The translations under genes and the position numbers were made by a program. The notes below the pieces were generated by a model, which was not told the DNA's origin, made no database searches, and saw nothing but the letters and a program-made list of their open reading frames with translations. From Candidatus Cloacimonadota bacterium (lineage in GTDB: Bacteria > Cloacimonadota > Cloacimonadia > Cloacimonadales > TCS61), in assembly GCA_030628755.1 (NCBI GenBank), contig DAOVQH010000048.1, positions 1 to 11,037 on the forward strand: 11,037 bases of DNA, given 5' to 3'. This document shows, piece after piece, positions 1-5,006 of this stretch; positions within the stretch are counted from its first letter, which is position 1, and each line of letters starts with the position of its first letter.

Positions 1-140
1 AAGGACAGGGGAATTATGAAGGACTTTCTGAAGAAAAACTTCCAATATTCTTTTTATTAAAAGTAAAATGCTGGGTTATTGCAAATGATTTAGGTGTTAG
101 TGATGGAGATATTATTTTAAAAGGAAATTTTAAGAGATGA
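1..140 (+). CDS. DUF89 / ARMT1-like family protein, C-terminal fragment
   Basis: The gene is cut by the left edge; the frame starting at base 3 is open and ends with TGA at 138-140, giving 45 residues. The fragment begins GQGNYEGLSEE and continues PIFFLLKVKCWVIANDLGVSDGD. This matches, from memory, the C-terminal signature of DUF89 proteins, where (K)GQGNxE is followed by a hydrophobic LLKxKCxVxAxxLGV stretch; bases 1-2 (aa) would fit the expected preceding lysine. Known DUF89 proteins are metal-dependent phosphatases thought to remove damaged phospho-metabolites; the catalytic metal-binding residues mostly lie upstream and cannot be checked. It runs in the same direction as the ATPase downstream but is 367 bases away, with palindromes between, so co-transcription is doubtful. 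Family assignment is fairly confident; substrate is unknown. Confidence 0.75.
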   Translation, partial: GQGNYEGLSEEKLPIFFLLKVKCWVIANDLGVSDGDIILKGNFKR

Positions 141-159
141 GTTCTGCAGAATAGAGTGT

Positions 160-325
160 TTTTCACCTCACCTCAATGCTCTACCCAAGGCAGATAAATC
201 TCCTAAAAGGAGAGGAAGTTTTTGTCCTTCTCCTCGACTGTGTCCGGCTTTTGACGGATAGGAGAAGGTTGGTTTACCCCGTGAAATTCAGCTTGCTGAC
301 TATTTCAACGGGGGATGAGGTGGAT
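160..325. repeat. Composite palindromic intergenic element (MITE/REP-like)
   Basis: Non-coding stretch made almost wholly of inverted repeats. The outer ends are cacctca (164-170) and its complement tgaggtg (316-322). Inside lie tctcct-aaa-aggaga (199-213), a 9-base pair ccttctcct (226-234) with aggagaagg (260-268), a small tccg/cgga pair (243-246, 255-258) in that loop, and a strong hairpin at 277-314. It is more GC-rich than its surroundings. The layout fits a non-autonomous dispersed repeat or a structured RNA; no open frame supports a protein. Copy number elsewhere cannot be seen from here. Confidence 0.6.
277..314. repeat. Nested hairpin inside the composite element
   Basis: The outer arm ccccgtgaaat (277-287) pairs with atttcaacgggg with one bulged A, and an inner perfect stem tcagc-tt-gctga sits at the tip. 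The stem is about 16 base pairs with little unpaired sequence. There is no T-run after it on the plus strand, so it is unlikely to be a simple intrinsic terminator. Confidence 0.6.
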
Positions 326-349
326 ATGATAAGAAAATAAATATTAGCT

Positions 350-412
350 GGAAGTAGTAGCTAATTCTTTTAATAAAAGAAATTAACTGCCATTTTCAAG
401 GCAGGAAGTAGT
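350..412. repeat. Direct repeat pair with two small hairpins
   Basis: The nine bases ggaagtagt occur at 350-358 and 404-412. Between them are two perfect hairpins: ttctttt-aat-aaaagaa (365-381) and ctgcc-N8-ggcag (387-404). Repeats this short can arise by chance in AT-rich DNA, but both hairpins and the repeat lie within 63 bases, next to the larger palindromic element. Function unknown. Confidence 0.35.
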
Positions 413-432
413 CAGAATGATTTTTGAGATTT

Positions 433-457
433 TAACTTATTTATTTTGTATAAGTTA
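433..457. promoter_or_regulatory. Inverted repeat in the ATPase gene leader
   Basis: taacttat (433-440) and ataagtta (450-457) form a perfect 8-base inverted repeat with a 9-base loop, about 50 bases upstream of the ATPase start. The right arm contains TATAAG (449-454); a TTGAGA (424-429) lies 19 bases before it, so the repeat could overlap a promoter or operator. The motif is all but AT-only and the sigma factor preferences of this organism are unknown, so this is a weak call. Confidence 0.25.
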
Positions 458-507
458 GAAATCATGCATAAGGCATAAATTTTAAGAATTAAAAGGAGAG
501 ATAAAAA

Positions 508-1332
508 ATGAAAGAAAATGAAACAGCCAAGAAAGAAGCTGAAAAGATGCTCGCAGAAAATTTAGGGAGAATTAAACATAAGATTGTAATTATAAGTGGC
601 AAAGGTGGTGTTGGGAAAAGCACGATTGCTGTTAATCTAGCTTATGGTTTAGCAGTCCAAGGGAAAAAAGTTGGCATCCTAGATGTTGATATTCATGGAC
701 CTTCCATCGCCATGATGTTAGGAATTGAGGGGAAAAGATTAAATGTTTCAAACAAACGTGCCGCACCAATCAAAGTTCTCGATAACTTGTACGCGTTAAC
801 AATCGCATCTCTGATTCCGGATTCAGATGACCCGGTCATCTGGAGAGGACCTATGAAAATGAATGTAATAAAACAATTTCTGCAGGATATCGAATGGCCT
901 ATTCTTGATTATTTGATTGTTGACAGTCCTCCCGGAACAGGAGATGAACCTCTATCTGTAATCCAAATCATCAAAAATGTAGATGGTTCAATCATAGTTT
1001 CCACTGCTCAGGAAGTGGCTTTTCTGGATGCTCGAAAAACAATAAAGTTTTCTCGAAAGCTTTCTGTTCCGGTTTTGGGTATTATTGAAAATATGAGTGG
1101 GTTTCTGTGTCCTCATTGTGGAAAAAAGATTGAACTATTTCACGGCAGAGGAGCTGATAAAGCTGCTGCAGATTTCGGAATAGATATCTTAGGAAAAATC
1201 CCCTTTGATACAAACATCGTAAAAACTTCAGACACTGGCAGACCTTATATTTATGATTTCAATCAAGCTGAAGCAGCTAAGGAGATGAAACAAATAGTTG
1301 ATAAAATAATTCAAAAGGTTGAGAATAAATAA
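508..1332 (+). CDS. mrp: Mrp/NBP35 (ApbC) family P-loop ATPase, probable Fe-S cluster carrier
   Basis: A 274-residue cytoplasmic protein. After a charged N-terminal helix (residues 1-25) comes the deviant Walker A GKGGVGKST (31-39, signature Lys32), the A' motif DVDIHGPS (59-66), and a Walker B/switch region VDSPPGTGDEP (138-148). The CPHC pair (Cys201, Cys204) is the CxxC that bridges a 4Fe-4S cluster between subunits in this family. Known members dimerise, bind a labile Fe-S cluster and pass it to apo-enzymes, with ATP needed for loading or release. There is no N-terminal DUF59/MIP18 domain, so this is the short form common in anaerobes. The start is set by AAGGAG at 493-498, nine bases before ATG. 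No partner genes are adjacent. Some Mrp-like ATPases have other roles, but the HGPS and CxxC motifs make the Fe-S carrier call strong. Confidence 0.92.
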   Translation: MKENETAKKEAEKMLAENLGRIKHKIVIISGKGGVGKSTIAVNLAYGLAVQGKKVGILDVDIHGPSIAMMLGIEGKRLNVSNKRAAPIKVLDNLYALTIASLIPDSDDPVIWRGPMKMNVIKQFLQDIEWPILDYLIVDSPPGTGDEPLSVIQIIKNVDGSIIVSTAQEVAFLDARKTIKFSRKLSVPVLGIIENMSGFLCPHCGKKIELFHGRGADKAAADFGIDILGKIPFDTNIVKTSDTGRPYIYDFNQAEAAKEMKQIVDKIIQKVENK

Positions 1333-1401
1333 ACAACTTTATTAATATTTATGAAAATATCTGTGTGACTATTAAAACAAGCTGATTTTTGCATTATTAA
1401 A

Positions 1402-1418
1402 CCTTCAAATAATGAAGG
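1402..1418 (+). terminator. Candidate weak terminator after the ATPase gene
   Basis: ccttca-aataa-tgaagg forms a perfect 6-base-pair stem, 69 bases after the stop codon, followed by attttatgg rather than a clean T-run. It could end the ATPase transcript, but the stem is short and the tail imperfect. Confidence 0.35.
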
Positions 1419-1612
1419 ATTTTATGGTAAAGAAAAAAATTGAAAAAACATTGTTTTAAATCAATATTTTAAGAAAATATTTCAGAGAATCTTTTTGATT
1501 ATAATCCTTCTGCGAATTTTATAAAAAGATTATCTGTTTTACAATATTACAAACATATGTAATAAATAACTATAAGGAAAAGATAATAAATAAAAATAAT
1601 AAATAATTTTAT

Positions 1613-1635
1613 TTGACAAAAAAATAATATATAAT
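1613..1635 (+). promoter_or_regulatory. Candidate promoter motifs for the exported-protein cluster
   Basis: A perfect TTGACA (1613-1618) and a perfect TATAAT (1630-1635) are present, but only 11 bases separate them instead of about 17. Either TATAAT works with a poor -35 further upstream, or the pairing is chance in AT-rich DNA. The site is 160 bases before the first start codon. Confidence 0.3.
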
Positions 1636-1783
1636 CCTTTTTTTTGCATAGTAATAAAAGAAGTGCTTTTAACTTTAATTTATATTCATCTTGTCACATT
1701 GAAATTAAAAGCTGATACTCATCTTATTGAAAATTGTATTTGATTTATAATTCTTAAATCGTTGATTCTTAACTATTTAAAAA

Positions 1784-1789
1784 AGGAGG
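1784..1789 (+). promoter_or_regulatory. Ribosome binding site fixing the first propeller gene start
   Basis: A perfect AGGAGG ends five bases before ATG 1795. The frame stays open upstream to a TTG at 1762, but that start has no Shine-Dalgarno and would put extra residues ahead of a normal signal peptide, so 1795 is preferred. Confidence 0.85.
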
Positions 1790-1794
1790 TTGTA

Positions 1795-3315
1795 ATGAAA
1801 AACGAAGTCAAATTCTTAGTTCTTATTATAGCTTTAATATTTTGTCATTTTCTTCATGCCCAAGATACATTAGAAGTAATTGTTACTTGGGAAATACCTG
1901 GAGAAGTAATCTTTAGGTGTGTCAATTTAAACAGCGATGGTAGCGATCTGAATAATGATGACTACGATGATTTTATTCATTGGTATCCTGGTGATCCTTA
2001 TAGATTCCAATTTTTTATGGGAAATGAAATACCAAATACAACTTATGATTTTGAAATAGAAGTTCCTTTCGGAAGTTGTTCCATCTCTTGGGGTGGTGAT
2101 TTGAATGGAGACGGATATCAAGATATTGTCTATCAAATATGCACAGATGCTTTTGATCCCGGCGACATCTATATTTGTTTTGGGGGAGAAGAAATTGATC
2201 TTGACCCTGAACTTATTCTTCAAGGTGAAGACTATATTCCGGACCCTACAGGTCTAAACTATAAAGGATTTAACGGTGGCTATGACTTTAATGGTGATGG
2301 ATATGATGATCTTTTAACTTGGGGTGAAGGTCCCTCTTTGTGGTGGAACGGTCTAATTCAAATTTTTCTTGGCGGTGAAGAATTAAGTACAACTCCTGAT
2401 TTTCAAATTCAAGGAAACATAGAAGAACAATTTGGCAGAACAAGAGCAGTTGGAGATATTAATGGAGACGGCTATGATGATTTGATTGTCAGCCGAGATG
2501 AAACAATGGCTGCTCTTGTCTTTTTAGAAGTTTATCTTGGTGGAGAAACAATTGATACCATACCGGATTTTATCACAAGTGAAGTGTTTGAAATAGGATC
2601 AAAATCATATGCTAAAGGTGATATAAATAATGACGGTTATGATGATGTTCTCATTTCTCATGTAGGCATTTTTTTAGGAAATCAGAATGGCATTTTAAAT
2701 CTAGATTATCCATTATCCGGTTATTTTCCAGGATATGCAAATATAAATAATGATGAATATCAAGATATTTTGTATTTTATTTCGGAAACTGGAATGCTAA
2801 ACATACTTTACGGTTCATGCAATTTTGATACTATCCCCGATATAATACATGATGCAAACGGAAACATCTGCAATATTGGTGACTTCAATAATGATGGTGA
2901 AGACGAAATTTTGCTAAACGATGGTGTTCATCCAACTATAGTAAATTCTGCTACTCTTTATGGTCTTCCCATAGGAAATTCAGCAGATAAAGAAATTAGT
3001 TTAGTAAAATTCAATCTAATGAATTACCCAAACCCATTCAAACTGTCAGGAGCCGGTCGCAGTCCCGGTACAACCATCAGTTACGATTTGCCTGTTAATA
3101 TCGAAAATCCGGTTATTGAAATCTTTAATATCAAAGGAGAAATGATTAGATCACTCTGTGTGTTCCCATCAGGCGACTGCCCGATAGGAACGAGATGTGT
3201 GGTTTGGGACGGAAACGATAACTATCAAAATCAGGTTTCATCAGGAATTTATCTGTATAGATTAAAAACTGATGAAGGTGTGTTAATATCGAAAAAAATG
3301 TTATTATTTAAGTAA
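1795..3315 (+). CDS. Exported seven-repeat FG-GAP/VCBS-like propeller protein with type IX-type sorting domain (paralogue 1)
   Basis: A 506-residue protein. MKNEVKF followed by a hydrophobic core to HAQ is a Sec signal peptide (about 1-23). The body has seven calcium-loop repeats of the form DxNxDGYDD, starting at residues 51, 102, 164, 221, 276, 316 and 363; the sixth (NINNDEYQD) is the most degenerate. Seven repeats of about 40-60 residues fit a seven-bladed FG-GAP/integrin-alpha-like propeller. Residues 410-506 (NYPNPF..., FNIKG, VVWDG, VSSGIYLY, KKMLLFK) form the sorting domain used for type IX secretion and resemble the FlgD Ig-like fold. The sorting domain carries an unusual SGAGRSPG insert (3046-3069) and a palindromic cassette (3162-3191). 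The next gene starts 14 bases after the stop. Known relatives mediate adhesion or recognition; the ligand is unknown. Confidence 0.88.
   Translation: MKNEVKFLVLIIALIFCHFLHAQDTLEVIVTWEIPGEVIFRCVNLNSDGSDLNNDDYDDFIHWYPGDPYRFQFFMGNEIPNTTYDFEIEVPFGSCSISWGGDLNGDGYQDIVYQICTDAFDPGDIYICFGGEEIDLDPELILQGEDYIPDPTGLNYKGFNGGYDFNGDGYDDLLTWGEGPSLWWNGLIQIFLGGEELSTTPDFQIQGNIEEQFGRTRAVGDINGDGYDDLIVSRDETMAALVFLEVYLGGETIDTIPDFITSEVFEIGSKSYAKGDINNDGYDDVLISHVGIFLGNQNGILNLDYPLSGYFPGYANINNDEYQDILYFISETGMLNILYGSCNFDTIPDIIHDANGNICNIGDFNNDGEDEILLNDGVHPTIVNSATLYGLPIGNSADKEISLVKFNLMNYPNPFKLSGAGRSPGTTISYDLPVNIENPVIEIFNIKGEMIRSLCVFPSGDCPIGTRCVVWDGNDNYQNQVSSGIYLYRLKTDEGVLISKKMLLFK
3162..3191. repeat. Intragenic palindromic cassette gttcc-N20-ggaac, copy 1
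   Basis: The outer arms gttcc (3162-3166) and ggaac (3187-3191) enclose a 20-base core with its own hairpin, atcaggc-gact-gcccgat, one mismatch. It is read in frame as VFPSGDCPIGT within the sorting domain. The core matches the cassette in the next paralogue at only 9 of 20 positions, although the flanks are about 93% identical. Confidence 0.7.
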
Positions 3316-3329
3316 GATTGGATGAAATC

Positions 3330-4886
3330 ATGAAAATAAAAACTTATATGTTTATGTTAATAATGTTCTTTTGTCTTTTTTCTTTCCTGCAAGCACAGAA
3401 CCCACTCCAGGAATTATTAACCTTAAATTTACCAATTTATGCTTGCAATTATATTTGCTATAATAAGAACCAGACAGGAAGCGATCTTAATAATGACGGC
3501 TTTGATGATTTTATTTATAATTTTTGGAATCCTGAACTTAGCCAAAATGAGTTCCATTTTCATTTTGGCTCATCTAACCCAAGTACAGAACCGGATATGG
3601 TAATTATTAAAGAACCCTGTGCAGGTGGAACTTCCTGGGGTGGTGACCTTAATGGAGACGGCTACAAAGATATTGTGTATTATGTCATCAATAGTGAATT
3701 TGATCCTGGAATAATTTGTATCTGTTTGGGAAGTGAAAACCTTGATATAGAACCTGATATTATATTAGATGGATATAATTATGGTGCCGAAGGATTCTCC
3801 GGTATGAATGGAGGATACGATTTCAATTGTGATGGATATGATGATATTCTGGCTGAATGGGATTTCACTTTTGGACTCTATTACTGCTATCATATCTTTT
3901 ATGGTTCGGATAATTTCGATCCAGATTCGGATGTCTGTATTGAATTTGAAGAAACCCTATTATCCTCATCTGCTGTAGGAGATATGAATGGAGATGGCTG
4001 TGATGATCTTATTATAAGTCACGATATTATCGAAGGAATACAATTTGAATTATATCTTGGTGGGATGGAAATAGATAATATACCCGATTATATTTTCCCG
4101 GGACTATATGATTCTTATAGACCAATATGCAATGGTGACTTTAATGGAGATGGATGTGACGATTTGATATTAAGTCAAATTGAAGGTGAAGTAGGAGTAC
4201 TTGATATTTTTTTTGGTTCTCAGGATTTAGATTTTGTTTTAGATACTCTGGCAGTTGAAAACTCATACTTGGGAACATTTCCAATTTATTGTAATATTAA
4301 TAATGATAATTACGATGATATTATGACTATGGGAGATCCATATAATCAACTAATATTCATATTCTATGGTGGTAACACAATACCAAATCAACCCGACATA
4401 ATAATTCCTGCAAATAGCTATCACCCTTTACTTCTTCAATGGGGCTGCAATTTAGGTGACTTTAATGGAGACGGGAACAATGATATACTCATCAACAATG
4501 GTGAACCCTATACAACAGCTACAATTTATACTATGGAAATTTCTCAAAGCTCAGATGATGAAGTTGCATCATATAATTCCTTTTTATTGAAGAACTACCC
4601 TAATCCTTTCAAACCGTCAGGAGCCGGTCGCAGTCCCGGTACAACCATAAGTTACGAATTACCCGTTAATGTCGAAAATCCGGTTATTGAAATCTTTAAT
4701 ATCAAAGGAGAAAAGATCAGATCACTCTGTGCGTTCCCAAATCCCGATTTATCGGGAGGAACGAGATGTGTGGTTTGGGACGGAACCGATAACTATCAAA
4801 ATCAGGTTTCATCAGGGGTTTATCTGTACAGATTAAAATCTGATGAAGGTGTGTTAATGTCAAAAAAAATGTTATTGTTGAAATAA
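3330..4886 (+). CDS. Exported seven-repeat FG-GAP/VCBS-like propeller protein with type IX-type sorting domain (paralogue 2)
   Basis: A 518-residue protein. MKIKTYMFMLIMFFCLFSFLQAQ is a signal peptide with likely cleavage near residues 21-23. Seven calcium-loop repeats begin at residues 52, 106, 164, 218, 270, 322 and 377, about 53 residues apart, fitting a seven-bladed propeller. The sorting domain spans 422-518. Several loops have Cys replacing the usual residue (NGDGCDDL twice, NCDGYDD once) and the protein is rich in Cys. The start is uncertain: ATG 3330 gives a clean signal peptide, while a TTG at 3318 would add four residues. Neither has a good Shine-Dalgarno (only GGATGA at 3320-3325), unlike its neighbours, so translation may be coupled to the gene ending at 3315. 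The body is more diverged from paralogues 1 and 3 than they are from each other, yet its 3' end is nearly identical to paralogue 1. Confidence 0.87.
   Translation: MKIKTYMFMLIMFFCLFSFLQAQNPLQELLTLNLPIYACNYICYNKNQTGSDLNNDGFDDFIYNFWNPELSQNEFHFHFGSSNPSTEPDMVIIKEPCAGGTSWGGDLNGDGYKDIVYYVINSEFDPGIICICLGSENLDIEPDIILDGYNYGAEGFSGMNGGYDFNCDGYDDILAEWDFTFGLYYCYHIFYGSDNFDPDSDVCIEFEETLLSSSAVGDMNGDGCDDLIISHDIIEGIQFELYLGGMEIDNIPDYIFPGLYDSYRPICNGDFNGDGCDDLILSQIEGEVGVLDIFFGSQDLDFVLDTLAVENSYLGTFPIYCNINNDNYDDIMTMGDPYNQLIFIFYGGNTIPNQPDIIIPANSYHPLLLQWGCNLGDFNGDGNNDILINNGEPYTTATIYTMEISQSSDDEVASYNSFLLKNYPNPFKPSGAGRSPGTTISYELPVNVENPVIEIFNIKGEKIRSLCAFPNPDLSGGTRCVVWDGTDNYQNQVSSGVYLYRLKSDEGVLMSKKMLLLK
4733..4762. repeat. 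Intragenic palindromic cassette gttcc-N20-ggaac, copy 2
   Basis: Same position and same 30-base size as copy 1, with arms gttcc (4733-4737) and ggaac (4758-4762). The core holds a perfect 7-base-pair hairpin, tcccgat-tt-atcggga (4742-4757). It is read in frame as AFPNPDLSGGT. The third paralogue has a different insert here and the peptidase has none of this type. Confidence 0.7.
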
Positions 4887-4936
4887 AGATTTCACCATGT
4901 TATTAAATAAGAAAATGAGAAATGCTACTAAAAAAT

Positions 4937-4967
4937 AAAATATTGGTTTTGATATTTTTTAAAATAT
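4937..4967 (+). promoter_or_regulatory. Two mutually exclusive AT-only hairpins before paralogue 3
   Basis: atatttt (4952-4958) can pair either with aaaatat upstream (4937-4943, 8-base loop) or with aaaatat downstream (4961-4967, 2-base loop). The region lies in the 120-base gap between paralogues 2 and 3, with TATA-like sequence just after it (4965-4977). It could be a weak promoter or attenuator, or merely low-complexity DNA; a pure A/T stem is unstable. Confidence 0.25.
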
Positions 4968-4995
4968 TATATATATGAGGAGTGAATAAATAAAA

Positions 4996-5001
4996 CGGAG
5001 G
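4996..5001 (+). promoter_or_regulatory. Ribosome binding site of paralogue 3
   Basis: CGGAGG followed by five bases (ttgtt) and ATG 5007. This is the same spacing and nearly the same sequence as before paralogue 1 (AGGAGG, ttgta, ATG), which supports a shared origin of the leaders and fixes the start ahead of the odd signal-peptide insert. Confidence 0.8.
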
Positions 5002-5006
5002 TTGTT

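Larger units (their letters stand above)
1333..1794. other. 462-base AT-rich intergenic region
   Basis: No convincing gene on either strand. It holds a possible terminator hairpin (1402-1418), an AT-only perfect hairpin aatatttt-aag-aaaatatt (1463-1481), a candidate promoter (1613-1635), and the leader of the first propeller gene, ending in a strong Shine-Dalgarno sequence. The length and the promoter-like motifs suggest the exported-protein cluster starts its own transcript here. Confidence 0.6.

Noticed and set aside
160..412. CRISPR array
   Set aside because: The palindromes and short repeats differ from each other and lack a regular repeat-spacer pattern.
1762..1794. TTG start extending paralogue 1 upstream
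   Set aside because: No Shine-Dalgarno sequence, and ATG 1795 has a perfect AGGAGG at the right distance and gives a normal signal peptide.
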